Of a stretch of DNA of 64,000 nt, positions 24,770 through 32,621 are shown piece after piece. A model generated the notes under the pieces. The model did no database searches and was not told the DNA's origin. It saw only the letters and a list, made by a program, of their open reading frames with translations. The DNA is taken from positions 1 through 64,000 of the forward strand of contig MGZB01000056.1 in assembly GCA_001801995.1 (NCBI GenBank), written 5' to 3'. How positions within the stretch are numbered: the stretch's first letter is position 1; the number at the start of each line of letters is the position of its first letter. A program made the position numbers and the translations under genes. The stretch is from Gammaproteobacteria bacterium RIFOXYD12_FULL_61_37 (lineage in GTDB: Bacteria > Pseudomonadota > Gammaproteobacteria > Chromatiales > Chromatiaceae).

Positions 24770-25659
24770 AAAGACTACAGTCTGCCATTCTCCTAGGTCT
24801 TTCATTGGGGCTCGTCAGCCCCAATAGCTGGGCGCTGTTCGGCGAAAACAGCGACCTGGAAAGGCGGGTAGCCCGGCTTGAACAGGCGCTGAACAACAGC
24901 AGTCAGGCCGATCTGGTGATGAAGGTAGAGCGTTTGCAGCAGGAGAACCAGCAGTTACGCGGCGAGCTGGAGATCCAGGGACACGCCTTGGATGCGATGA
25001 AACGCCGTCAGCAGGATCTGTATAACGATCTGGATCTCCGGCTCAAGGGCCAGGCAGGGGGCGGTGCCGTACCGCCGGCTTCCCAACCTACCTCGACGGG
25101 GAATGTGGGTCTCTCCTTGCCCGGTGGTGAGCCTGCCCCGCCGCCGTCCCAGGGGGCGGCGGGTTCCCCAGGGCCTAACCCCTCTCAACCTGCCCAGGAA
25201 CCCGCGCCGGAGAGGGGCGCTGCGGTCGATGCCGGGCAACCCCCGGTTCCACCCCGGCAACAGGCCCCCGATCCCCATCAGGAAGCGGCTTACCAGGCCT
25301 CCTTCGAGCAGTTGAAGAAGGGCGAGTATCAGAGGGCGGCCGAGTCCTTCAGCGCCTTTCTCTCTTCCTATCCGGTGGGACCCTATTCGGACAATGCCCA
25401 GTACTGGCTGGGCGAGGCCCGTTATGTGATGCAGGATTTCGACGGGGCTTTGGCCGAATTTCAGAAAGTGGTCAGCAACTATCCGTACAGCGCCAAGGTG
25501 CCGGACTCCCTATTGAAAATGGGGTTCATCCAGCATGAGAAAAAGAACTGGAGCCAGGCGCGTTCCTTGCTGAACCAGGTCATCTCCAAATATCCCTCCA
25601 CCACTCCCGCCGAGCTTGCCCGCAAGCGGCTGGCCCGGATCGGACAGGAAGGGCATTGA
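24766..25659 (+). CDS. cpoB: CpoB (YbgF), coordinator of Tol-Pal and PBP1b
   Basis: A 297-residue periplasmic protein: signal peptide (LLGLSLGLVSPNSWA), a trimerising coiled coil (about 30-85), a long Pro/Gly/Ala linker (about 90-165) and C-terminal TPR repeats (AYQASFEQLKKGEYQRAAESF; YWLGEARYVM). CpoB links outer-membrane constriction to septal peptidoglycan synthesis. The ATGA overlap with pal indicates coupling. Confidence 0.92.
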   Translation: MKRLQSAILLGLSLGLVSPNSWALFGENSDLERRVARLEQALNNSSQADLVMKVERLQQENQQLRGELEIQGHALDAMKRRQQDLYNDLDLRLKGQAGGGAVPPASQPTSTGNVGLSLPGGEPAPPPSQGAAGSPGPNPSQPAQEPAPERGAAVDAGQPPVPPRQQAPDPHQEAAYQASFEQLKKGEYQRAAESFSAFLSSYPVGPYSDNAQYWLGEARYVMQDFDGALAEFQKVVSNYPYSAKVPDSLLKMGFIQHEKKNWSQARSLLNQVISKYPSTTPAELARKRLARIGQEGH

Positions 25660-25660
25660 T

Positions 25661-25889
25661 CTAAGGGCCCGTAAAGGAATAACTTGAACATCTTGCATCT
25701 CGTCTTCGGGCCATCTTTGGACGCAGCTCAGGAGTGGCACAGGGACGTGCCGTTTACGGACCAAAGGACGGAATCACAAAATCCTCAGCGTAGCGCTGCT
25801 ACGCCTGCGGTTTTGCTTAGTCGCCGCGCCCAAACCTGACCCGAATCCGAGCGCAATCTTGTCCAAGTTATTTCTTTACGAGCCCTAAG
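25661..25889. mobile_element. MITE-like element with 24-bp inverted ends
   Basis: The ends 25666-25689 and 25861-25884 are inverted repeats agreeing at 21 of 24 positions (left end GGCCCGTAAAGGAATAACTT). Each is flanked by CTAAG (25661-25665, 25885-25889), a possible 5-base target duplication. The centre has a GCGTAGC/GCTACGC palindrome and no coding potential. It begins two bases after the cpoB stop, and its right flank supplies the AAGGA used as the queE ribosome site. Confidence 0.65.
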
Positions 25890-25893
25890 GACG

Positions 25894-26538
25894 ATGTCCG
25901 GCACACTCCGGCTGACGGAGATCTTTTATTCAATTCAGGGGGAATCCCGCACGGCCGGGATTCCCACTGTCTTTATCCGCCTTTCCGGCTGCCCCCTGCG
26001 CTGTACCTACTGTGATACCCCGTACGCCTTCAAGGGCGGCGACCTCCTTTCCATCGACGATATCCTCTGCCGCGCCGCCCGCTTCGGCTGCCGTTATGTC
26101 ACGGTCACCGGGGGTGAGCCGCTGGCCCAGAAGGGTTGTCTTGCGCTACTGAAGGAACTGGCAGGCGAGGGCTACGAGGTCTCCCTGGAGACCAGTGGCG
26201 TACTCGATATCGCCGAAGTGGACCCCAGGGTCAGCCGGGTAATGGACCTCAAGACGCCGGGGTCCGGTGAGGTTGGGAAGAACCGGTTCGAGAATATCCA
26301 ACACCTGAATCGCAACGACCAGCTCAAGTTCGTGATCTGTGACCGGCCCGATTACGACTGGGCCAGGGAGCAGATCGCCCATTGGCGGCTGGCGGATCGT
26401 TGCGAGATCCTCGTATCCCCTGCCGCCGGACAACAAGAGGCAAGGGAGCTGGCCGAGTGGGTCTTGGTCGACCGGCTGCCGGTGCGTTTTCAGATCCAGT
26501 TGCACAGGCTCCTCTGGGGCGAGGAAAAGGGGCGCTGA
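25894..26538 (+). CDS. queE: QueE, 7-carboxy-7-deazaguanine synthase
   Basis: A 214-residue radical SAM enzyme converting 6-carboxy-tetrahydropterin to 7-carboxy-7-deazaguanine in queuosine synthesis. The cluster motif is CPLRCTYCDT, preceded by FYSIQGESRTAGIP; the SAM-contact region is VTVTGGEPLAQ. It is followed four bases later by queC. Its ribosome site overlaps the end of the MITE-like element. Confidence 0.95.
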   Translation: MSGTLRLTEIFYSIQGESRTAGIPTVFIRLSGCPLRCTYCDTPYAFKGGDLLSIDDILCRAARFGCRYVTVTGGEPLAQKGCLALLKELAGEGYEVSLETSGVLDIAEVDPRVSRVMDLKTPGSGEVGKNRFENIQHLNRNDQLKFVICDRPDYDWAREQIAHWRLADRCEILVSPAAGQQEARELAEWVLVDRLPVRFQIQLHRLLWGEEKGR

Positions 26539-26541
26539 TCG

Positions 26542-27228
26542 ATGGATAAACAAGTCAGAAAGGCCGTCATATTGCTGTCCGGCGGCCTGGATTCCGCCAC
26601 CGTTCTGGCGATGGCCCGGAGCCGGGGATTCGAGTGTCATGCCCTCAGCATCCGTTATGGTCAGCGCCATGTGGTGGAACTCCATGCCGCCACAGCCATC
26701 GCCCGCGTCCTAGGCGCGGCCGATCACAGGGTCGTCGCGGTCGATCTGAACGCCATTGGCGGCTCGGCCTTGACCGACCCTGGAATTCCGGTCCCGGAAG
26801 CACCGGTGGACGGCATCCCCCCGACCTATGTTCCGGCCCGCAACAGCCTCTTTCTCAGCATCGCCCTCGGCTATGCCGAGACGTTGGGGGCACAAGACAT
26901 CTTCATCGGCGCCAATGCCGTGGACTATTCCGGCTATCCCGACTGCCGTCCCGCCTTCATCGCCGCTTTTGAGCAACTGGCCAATGTGGCCACCAAGGCA
27001 GGCATAGAGGGCAGGAAGTTCCATATCCACGCACCCCTCATCGATCTCAGCAAGGCCGATATCATCCGTGAAGGAATTCGCCTGGGCGTCGATTACAGCC
27101 TGACCCTTTCCTGCTACCAAGCGGATGCCGAAGGCAGGGCCTGCGGAAGATGTGACTCCTGCCGGCTCCGCCGCCAGGGTTTTATCGATGCCGGCGTATT
27201 GGACCCGACCTGCTACCTATTAAGCTGA
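26542..27228 (+). CDS. queC: QueC, 7-cyano-7-deazaguanine synthase
   Basis: A 228-residue ATP-dependent enzyme turning 7-carboxy-7-deazaguanine into preQ0. The PP-loop is [15 protein letters not shown]; the C-terminal zinc site has four cysteines in [19 protein letters not shown]. It forms a pair with queE. Confidence 0.96.
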   Translation: MDKQVRKAVILLSGGLDSATVLAMARSRGFECHALSIRYGQRHVVELHAATAIARVLGAADHRVVAVDLNAIGGSALTDPGIPVPEAPVDGIPPTYVPARNSLFLSIALGYAETLGAQDIFIGANAVDYSGYPDCRPAFIAAFEQLANVATKAGIEGRKFHIHAPLIDLSKADIIREGIRLGVDYSLTLSCYQADAEGRACGRCDSCRLRRQGFIDAGVLDPTCYLLS

Positions 27229-27338
27229 ATTTCCCCATTCATCCTTTTCGATTCCCCGCACGGCAGCGCGGCAGGTTTGCCGATCCCCATGACTGTGCGA
27301 AGATTGCCCATCTTTTCCCCTTTGGATAGCTGCGCCCT

Positions 27339-28388
27339 ATGAGCCACGGCCCTGTAATGCTCGATCTTGCCGGTTTCGGCGTCACGGAGGAGGAGCGCCA
27401 CAGGCTCCAGCATCCGGCGGCCGGGGGGGTCATTCTGTTCAGCCGGAATTACCAATCGCCGGAACAGCTCAAGGCCCTGACCGAAGAGATCCATGCCCTG
27501 CGTCAGCCGAAGTTGCTGATCGCGGTGGATCAGGAAGGGGGACGGGTTCAGCGTTTTCGTGATGGATTTACGCGCCTTCCGCCAGCCGCCTGGTATGGCA
27601 GGCGTTTTGACGAAGCGCCGGAGCGGGGGAGGGCGGCGGCCCATGCCCTGGGCTGGTTGATGGCGTCGGAACTGCGCGCCTGCGGGGTCGATTTCAGTTT
27701 CGCCCCGGTCATGGACCTGGCCAATCCCATCAGCAGCGTCATCGGCGACCGGGGGTTCCATGCGCGTCCCGAGGTGGTGACGGATCTGGTCGGGCATTGG
27801 ATGGCCGGCGCGCGCGAGGCGGGCATGGTCAGCGTCGGCAAACATTTCCCCGGTCATGGCAACGTGGCGGCGGATTCCCATCTGGAATTGCCGGTGGACA
27901 GGCGCCGCTTCGAGGATCTGCTGATGGAGGACCTGATCCCCTTCGAACGGCTGATCGGCCATGGTCTGGAGGCGGTGATGCCGGCCCATGTGATCTACGA
28001 AAAGGTCGATCCCCTGCCGGCCGGCTTTTCGCCCTTCTGGTTGCAGAAGGTGTTGCGGCAGCGGCTCGAATTTCAGGGCGTGATCTTCAGCGACGATCTG
28101 AGCATGTCGGCAGCGGCCTTTGCGGGGGGCTACCGGGAACGCGCGCGGACTGCCCTGGAGGCGGGCTGCGACATGGCGCTGGTCTGCAACAATCCGGAGG
28201 CCGCGCGCCAAGTCCTGGACGAGTTGCGGGATTACCGCAATCCCGCTTCCCAGTCCCGCCTAGTGCGCATGCACGGCAGGAAATCGCTCGCCGCCGGTAA
28301 GCTCCACCTCGACCCGCGCTGGCGCAAGGCGACCCTGCTGGCCGCCGAGTTCGAGATGGAAAATGCCACCCTTGCCCTGGATCTCTAG
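27339..28388 (+). CDS. nagZ: NagZ, beta-N-acetylhexosaminidase
   Basis: A 349-residue GH3 enzyme that removes GlcNAc from muropeptides in cytoplasmic peptidoglycan recycling. The family motif is VGKHFPGHGNVAADSH (catalytic His/Asp loop) and the nucleophile region is FSDDLSMSAA. N-terminal MLDLAGFGVTEEER is typical. Two bases separate it from hpt. Confidence 0.94.
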   Translation: MSHGPVMLDLAGFGVTEEERHRLQHPAAGGVILFSRNYQSPEQLKALTEEIHALRQPKLLIAVDQEGGRVQRFRDGFTRLPPAAWYGRRFDEAPERGRAAAHALGWLMASELRACGVDFSFAPVMDLANPISSVIGDRGFHARPEVVTDLVGHWMAGAREAGMVSVGKHFPGHGNVAADSHLELPVDRRRFEDLLMEDLIPFERLIGHGLEAVMPAHVIYEKVDPLPAGFSPFWLQKVLRQRLEFQGVIFSDDLSMSAAAFAGGYRERARTALEAGCDMALVCNNPEAARQVLDELRDYRNPASQSRLVRMHGRKSLAAGKLHLDPRWRKATLLAAEFEMENATLALDL

Positions 28389-28390
28389 TC

Positions 28391-28942
28391 ATGGCCATTA
28401 CCCCCGCAGAAGCCAGCCTCGTCTTCCATAACGCCGATTGTCTCTACGACCTGGAGCAGGTGGAGGCGGCCATCGATGCCATGGCAGCGGCCATTACGGC
28501 CAAATTGGGGACGAGCGACCCGGTGGTCCTCAGTGTGATGAACGGTGGCCTGATCCCGGCCGGACGCCTGCTGACGCGGCTCGATTTCCCCCTGCGCCAG
28601 GGTTACATCCACGCCACCCGCTACCGTGAGACCACCCAGGGACATGATCTGAATTGGGTCCACCGGCCCGATTTCTCGTTGCGGGGGCAGACCGTGCTGA
28701 TCATCGACGACATCCTGGACGAGGGCTATACCCTGGAGGCCTTGATCGAGGCCTGCCGCGAAATGGGCGCAGCCGAGGTCTATTCGGCCCTGCTGTGCGA
28801 GAAGGAACACGACAGAGGCGTGGATATTCAAGGCGATTTCATCGGCCTGAAGGTCCCGGATCGCTATGTCTTCGGCTACGGCATGGACTACAAGGGCTAT
28901 CTGCGGAATGCGCCGGGGATCTATGCCGTCGCGGGAGAATGA
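28391..28942 (+). CDS. hpt: hypoxanthine-guanine phosphoribosyltransferase
   Basis: A 183-residue type I phosphoribosyltransferase salvaging hypoxanthine or guanine with PRPP. The PRPP loop is VLIIDDILDEGYTLEAL; also visible are SVMNGGLIPAGRLL and VPDRYVFGYGMDYKG. Grouped with nagZ and, downstream, MTI phosphorylase, as in Pseudomonas-like gammaproteobacteria; MTI phosphorylase releases hypoxanthine, this enzyme's substrate. Confidence 0.9.
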   Translation: MAITPAEASLVFHNADCLYDLEQVEAAIDAMAAAITAKLGTSDPVVLSVMNGGLIPAGRLLTRLDFPLRQGYIHATRYRETTQGHDLNWVHRPDFSLRGQTVLIIDDILDEGYTLEALIEACREMGAAEVYSALLCEKEHDRGVDIQGDFIGLKVPDRYVFGYGMDYKGYLRNAPGIYAVAGE

Positions 28943-29027
28943 CCCAGGGTTTTTCTCTTGAATTGCCAGGCGGCTCGACATAGGATGACGCCTCTTTATT
29001 CAGTCTAATTATCATTTGGAGGCCATC

Positions 29028-29633
29028 GTGGGCGTACTCGTTGGACGCGAAGCACCGGACTTTACCGCAAATGCCGTACTGGGCGACGGTTCCATTGTCG
29101 ACAACTTCAATCTGAAACAGACCATCAGCGGCAAGTATGCCGTCATCTTTTTCTATCCCCTGGACTTCACCTTTGTCTGCCCCTCCGAGCTGATCGCCTT
29201 CGATCATCGTATCGAAGAGTTCAAGAAGCGGAACGTGGAAGTGATCGGCGTCTCCATCGATTCCCACTTCACCCACAACGCCTGGCGCAATACCCCCGTC
29301 AATGCCGGCGGCATCGGTCCTGTCCGTTATCCCCTGATCGCCGATCTGACCCACGCCATCTGCAAGGCCTACGACGTGGAAACCCCCAACGGCGCGGTCG
29401 CCTTCCGTGGTTCCTTCCTGATCGATAAGGCCGGGATGGTGCGTCACCAGGTGGTCAATGACCTGCCCTTGGGCCGCAATGTCGATGAGATGCTGCGCAT
29501 GATCGATGCCCTGCAATTCACCGAGGAACATGGCGAAGTCTGTCCCGCCGGCTGGAAGAACGGCGATGCGGGTATGACCGCGAGTCCGGATGGCGTGGCC
29601 TCCTATCTTGCAAGCCACGCCGGGAAGCTATAA
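29028..29633 (+). CDS. typical 2-Cys peroxiredoxin (AhpC/Prx1 type)
   Basis: A 201-residue thiol peroxidase. The peroxidatic cysteine is in FYPLDFTFVCPSE and the resolving cysteine in HGEVCPAGW. It reduces hydrogen peroxide and organic peroxides using a thioredoxin or AhpF partner. The start is the GTG at 29028, since GGAGG at 29018-29022 sits five bases before it; the earlier TTG would overlap that site. A strong terminator follows. Confidence 0.92.
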   Translation: MGVLVGREAPDFTANAVLGDGSIVDNFNLKQTISGKYAVIFFYPLDFTFVCPSELIAFDHRIEEFKKRNVEVIGVSIDSHFTHNAWRNTPVNAGGIGPVRYPLIADLTHAICKAYDVETPNGAVAFRGSFLIDKAGMVRHQVVNDLPLGRNVDEMLRMIDALQFTEEHGEVCPAGWKNGDAGMTASPDGVASYLASHAGKL

Positions 29634-29648
29634 GATTCCAGACAGATG

Positions 29649-29680
29649 AAAAACCGGCCGATTCAAGGCCGGTTTTTTTT
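29649..29680 (+). terminator. intrinsic terminator after the peroxiredoxin gene
   Basis: AAACCGGCC (29651-29659) and GGCCGGTTT (29667-29675) form a stem with a 7-base loop, ending in eight T. Confidence 0.92.
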
Positions 29681-29701
29681 GGTATGTCAAAAGGAGGGGT
29701 T

Positions 29702-30433
29702 ATGCTCGGCGTGATAGGTGGTACGGGGCTCGACCGCATTCCCGGTCTGTCCATTCAACGGCAGGAACATATCGCGACTCCTTTCGGCGCACCCTCCGCC
29801 CCGCTGGCCTTCGGCGAGAGGGGAGGGGAGCTGTTCGTGTTTCTTCCCCGGCACGGCGGGGATCATCGCATCCCGCCCCATAGAATCAATTTTCGCGCCA
29901 ACATCTGGGCACTCAAGGAGAGTGGTGTCAAGCGTGTCATCGGAGTAGCCGCCGTGGGTGGCATCTCGCACAACATGCAACCGGGCAGCATCGTCATCCC
30001 GGATCAGATAATCGACTACACCTACGGCAGGGAGCACAGCTTTTTCGACGGCGACTTCCGTCCGGTCGATCACATCGAATTCGGCACGCCGTATTGCGAG
30101 CAACTGCGGGGCGAACTCATCGATGCCGCCACTCTGGCCGGCGTGGAAGTCGTCACCGAGGGATGCTACGGCGCCACCCAAGGCCCAAGGCTCGAAACCA
30201 TCGCCGAGATCAGAAAAATGCAGCGCGACGGCGCCGACCTGGTCGGCATGACCGGCATGCCCGAGGCCGCGCTGGCGAAGGAGGCCGGGATCTGCTACGC
30301 CTGCTGCGCCGTGGTCGCCAACTGGGCCGCCGGTATGGACGCGGAACCCATCTCGCTGGAGGCTATTGGACAACAGTTGGATATCAGCATGGAATCGGTG
30401 TGCCAAATCCTCATGCGCATGGATATGCGCTAA
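29702..30433 (+). CDS. S-methyl-5'-thioinosine phosphorylase (MTAP family)
   Basis: A 243-residue purine nucleoside phosphorylase of the MTAP family. Visible motifs are GVIGGTGLDRI, FLPRHGGDHRIPPHRINFRAN, VGGISHNMQPG, YGATQGPRLET and GMTGMPEAALA. The overall pattern resembles the Pseudomonas MTI phosphorylase PA3004 more than MTAP, so it probably acts on methylthioinosine in methionine salvage, feeding hypoxanthine to hpt; this substrate call is inference. The ATG at 29702 has AGGAGGGG just upstream. Confidence 0.85.
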   Translation: MLGVIGGTGLDRIPGLSIQRQEHIATPFGAPSAPLAFGERGGELFVFLPRHGGDHRIPPHRINFRANIWALKESGVKRVIGVAAVGGISHNMQPGSIVIPDQIIDYTYGREHSFFDGDFRPVDHIEFGTPYCEQLRGELIDAATLAGVEVVTEGCYGATQGPRLETIAEIRKMQRDGADLVGMTGMPEAALAKEAGICYACCAVVANWAAGMDAEPISLEAIGQQLDISMESVCQILMRMDMR

Positions 30434-30476
30434 CATTAACCCTGGTCCCACAGAAAAATACGCCGGGGAGGAACCA

Positions 30477-31265
30477 ATGACGGACGAGAACGAAACCTCA
30501 ACAACAGGCGGTCCTGAAGAGAAAAACGCAAGCACCAAGACCCCCGCCAAGAGAAGGGCCGCGACCAAGGCCCAAAAGAATATAACCGACCCAACACCAA
30601 CCCAAGCATCCGAAGACGATAAGGTCTTCCTCATGCCGGAGGAAAAAGAAGGTATGAGCGAAGAAACCAAGGGAAATATCCTCATGGACAAGCTGCGCCA
30701 GATAGGGGTGCTCGGGTCCAAAGACGGGGAGTCGATACCCCACGGCCTCTGGCAAAAGCTCCAGAGCATCGGCGTTGTCCCAGCCGAGGGAGACGGGGCT
30801 TCCAAGGCTCAGTCAGCCGGTGGCGCGGGAGGGGCTGGGTCGCGGGATACCACCCACGACAAAGGGTTCTGGTCCCAGATGGCCCTGGGATTTGTCATCG
30901 TCGCCGTCGTGTTCATGTTTTTCCGCGCCATCTCCCATAAGCCGGCCAATGACACGATGACTGGCGCGCCACAGTCGCAGATTATCGAGAACCTGGGCAG
31001 AAAGGCCGAAGATACGCCCGATTGGGCCAAGGAACGCATTCAGCGTATGGACCAGCTCAGGGACCAATTCAGCGCCGAAATGGACGCGCTTCGGCAAGAG
31101 CAACTTCAACGTGCCCAAGGAGCCAATCAGACGGAAATGCCCGACTGGTTGCGCCAGCATATGGACCGTATCGAGCGGCTGCGGGAAGAGATGCGTCTTG
31201 AAATGGAATCGCTACGCAATTCCGTCCTCGAACACCAGAAGCAGGTTCCCCCGAAGCAACCTTGA
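30477..31265 (+). CDS. single-span membrane protein with coiled coil
   Basis: A 262-residue protein of no recognised family. Residues 1-60 are polar and Lys/Thr-rich. A helical segment (MDKLRQIGVLGSKDGE and a repeat-like LWQKLQSIGVVP) follows. One membrane span lies near residues 137-156 (ALGFVIVAVVFMFF). The C-terminal 90 residues are an amphipathic coiled coil with a repeated DWAKERIQRMDQLRDQ / DWLRQHMDRIERLREE pattern. The start follows GGGGAGGAA. A terminator sits 16 bases past the stop. Confidence 0.7.
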   Translation: MTDENETSTTGGPEEKNASTKTPAKRRAATKAQKNITDPTPTQASEDDKVFLMPEEKEGMSEETKGNILMDKLRQIGVLGSKDGESIPHGLWQKLQSIGVVPAEGDGASKAQSAGGAGGAGSRDTTHDKGFWSQMALGFVIVAVVFMFFRAISHKPANDTMTGAPQSQIIENLGRKAEDTPDWAKERIQRMDQLRDQFSAEMDALRQEQLQRAQGANQTEMPDWLRQHMDRIERLREEMRLEMESLRNSVLEHQKQVPPKQP

Positions 31266-31280
31266 AGGGACTTCTCAAGC

Positions 31281-31307
31281 AGCCGGGCATGATGCCCGGC
31301 TTTTTTG
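31281..31307 (+). terminator. intrinsic terminator
   Basis: GCCGGGCAT (31282-31290) and ATGCCCGGC (31292-31300) form a tight stem followed by six T. It ends the membrane-protein gene and marks the left edge of the AT-richer islet. Confidence 0.92.
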
Positions 31308-31613
31308 TTGTGTAGATACGTTATTTAACATAATAGGCATTATGCGCAATTTAGTAAGAAAAGACGATTAAGGTCATGCGGCCTGAGTGGTTGGCATGAT
31401 AATTTCCAGCCTTTGCTGGCATAAAAGAGCAGTTTAGCGGGCGCGGGGCAGGCAAGCAGGCAGGCAACGGACGGCAGGATTCGCGTTACAGCTAACAAGA
31501 TAATCAGGGTCTTTAAAATCGTCTAGGCAATAAAAAGCCCCCATCCTTGGGGGCCTGCAATTCTGGGATAATAAGCAGCACCGGGGGGTAACGTTCCCGG
31601 CATCCTGCCTGCT
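31308..31613. other. non-coding left part of an AT-richer islet
   Basis: No gene seen. It holds an AT-rich stretch with GCGCAATTTAGTAAG at 31344-31358, which resembles ACGCAAATTAAGTAAG at 32355-32370 on the other side of the two islet genes. It also has a run of GGCAGGCAAGCAGG-like units near 31449-31468 and a GTTACAGCTAAC sequence near 31485. A minus-strand terminator lies at 31531-31554. Confidence 0.5.
31531..31554 (-). terminator. intrinsic terminator of the islet genes
   Basis: On the minus strand GCCCCCA pairs with TGGGGGC across AAGG and is followed by TTTTTA. It lies 60 bases past the stop of the 31614-31862 gene. Confidence 0.85.
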
Positions 31614-31862
31614 TTAAGTCATCGAGTCTTGCAGTTCAAGCCGTCGCTCAATGCGCTCGATACGTTCAGAGATGCGATCGACACGATTATGCAGCAAGGT
31701 CGAGTCTTCATAATGCCCCACCATTTCACGTCTAATACCGGCGACACCGGTTTCAAGGCCAGATAACCGCTGCTTGATTTCTCTTCCATCTTCACGAAGA
31801 GCGGAAATGTCAGCACGAATTGCGCGGAGATGTTCGAGGAGGAGATTTTCAACATTGCTCAT
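31614..31862 (-). CDS. small coiled-coil protein
   Basis: An 82-residue protein, heptad-patterned almost throughout: LLLEHLRAIRADISALRED, IKQRLSGLETGVAGI and VDRISERIERIERRLEL. Such proteins are common on plasmids and phages, function unknown. It follows the 31883-32314 gene with a 20-base gap and probably shares its transcript. Confidence 0.65.
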   Translation of the reverse strand: MSNVENLLLEHLRAIRADISALREDGREIKQRLSGLETGVAGIRREMVGHYEDSTLLHNRVDRISERIERIERRLELQDSMT

Positions 31863-31882
31863 TTACGTTTCTCTCTATTTTG

Positions 31883-32314
31883 TTATGGCGTAACCGTAAC
31901 AGTTTTTACCTTAGCCAACTGACCCCTTAATCCAACTACTCTCTTTCGTTCGGCTTTAAGTTCAACCAGCAAGTAATCGCTTCGCTTCTTCTCTTCCAAA
32001 AGCTGCTGCATTAAATGGGAATTGGCAAGGGCCGCCTCGTTCAATTCCCGGCTCAATTTATCAATCCGCCGTTTAGCATCATCCAGCATCAATAAATTCG
32101 CGTTATCAGTAACATTAAGTTCCGCATGAAACATATCGTTACTTGTAACGCGATCAACCCAAACCGTTCGGGGAGACAACCCGGCAGAACGACGCCTCTC
32201 CCTCCATTCGGCTTGACGTTGGGCATTGGTTTTTGCGTTACCGGTAACGGGACGGCCGCGCCTTGTCTCCGCCAAGATGGCATCTACAGTTAAATTATCA
32301 CCTTGCTGTTTCAC
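31883..32314 (-). CDS. putative plasmid-type DNA-binding coiled-coil protein
   Basis: A 143-residue protein not firmly assigned. Residues about 18-50 are strongly basic (RRGRPVTGNAKTNAQRQAEW, then RERRRSAGLS), a pattern seen in small plasmid or phage regulators. Residues 75-135 form a coiled coil (AKRRIDKLSRELNEAAL). It resembles KfrA-like proteins in layout only. VT-x-N recurs in the protein because the gene contains GTTAC/GTAAC palindromes. The flanks carry similar palindromes, so autoregulation is plausible. Confidence 0.6.
   Translation of the reverse strand: MKQQGDNLTVDAILAETRRGRPVTGNAKTNAQRQAEWRERRRSAGLSPRTVWVDRVTSNDMFHAELNVTDNANLLMLDDAKRRIDKLSRELNEAALANSHLMQQLLEEKKRSDYLLVELKAERKRVVGLRGQLAKVKTVTVTP
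32137..32150. promoter_or_regulatory. CGTTAC-N2-GTAACG palindrome, site A
   Basis: CGTTACTTGTAACG, perfect apart from the centre, inside the 31883-32314 gene. It is one of at least three such palindromes within 250 bases. Confidence 0.4.
32236..32249. promoter_or_regulatory. CGTTAC-N2-GTAACG palindrome, site B
   Basis: CGTTACCGGTAACG is a perfect 14-base palindrome inside the same coding region, encoding part of PVTGN. Confidence 0.4.
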
Positions 32315-32621
32315 GACTCCACCTCTTAATTGCCTGCATTAAGCATAACATATAACGCAAATTAAGTAAGTGTTACGGGTAACGAAACAATCAACGTTCC
32401 CAAGCCGGCTTCGCCTTCGGGCTCGGGGGTCGTCCTTCGGCTTCGCCGGAGTACTTATTAAGGTAAGGGCTGAAGCAGGCGAAGAGGAGCCATCACTAAC
32501 CAGCCGATCAGTTTTTACCGAGGCACATCCCCATCTGTCTGATGTATATCAATCCAGTACGCAAGGATGGCTATCAAGAAAACTATACTTACCTATTCAG
32601 TTTATCCAATCAAGGTGATGC
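32315..32621. other. non-coding gap upstream of the islet genes and of the PPK2 gene
   Basis: No gene seen. It contains the GTTAC palindrome at 32372-32383, a GC-rich stretch with CGGCTTCGCC twice (about 32406 and 32439) that can fold on itself, and AT-rich sequence before the PPK2 start. A promoter for the minus-strand islet genes should lie near 32320-32370 (AT-rich, CATAACATATAACG), but no consensus pair is clear. Confidence 0.5.
32372..32383. promoter_or_regulatory. GTTAC-N2-GTAAC palindrome, site C (probable operator)
   Basis: GTTACGGGTAAC, 58 bases upstream of the 32314 start on the minus strand, an operator-like position for the basic DNA-binding protein encoded there. Confidence 0.45.

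Noticed and set aside
31447-31476. GGCAGGCAAGCAGGCAGG run as a tandem repeat or CRISPR-like array
   Set aside because: Only about 20 bases of degenerate units, with no spacers and no cas genes.
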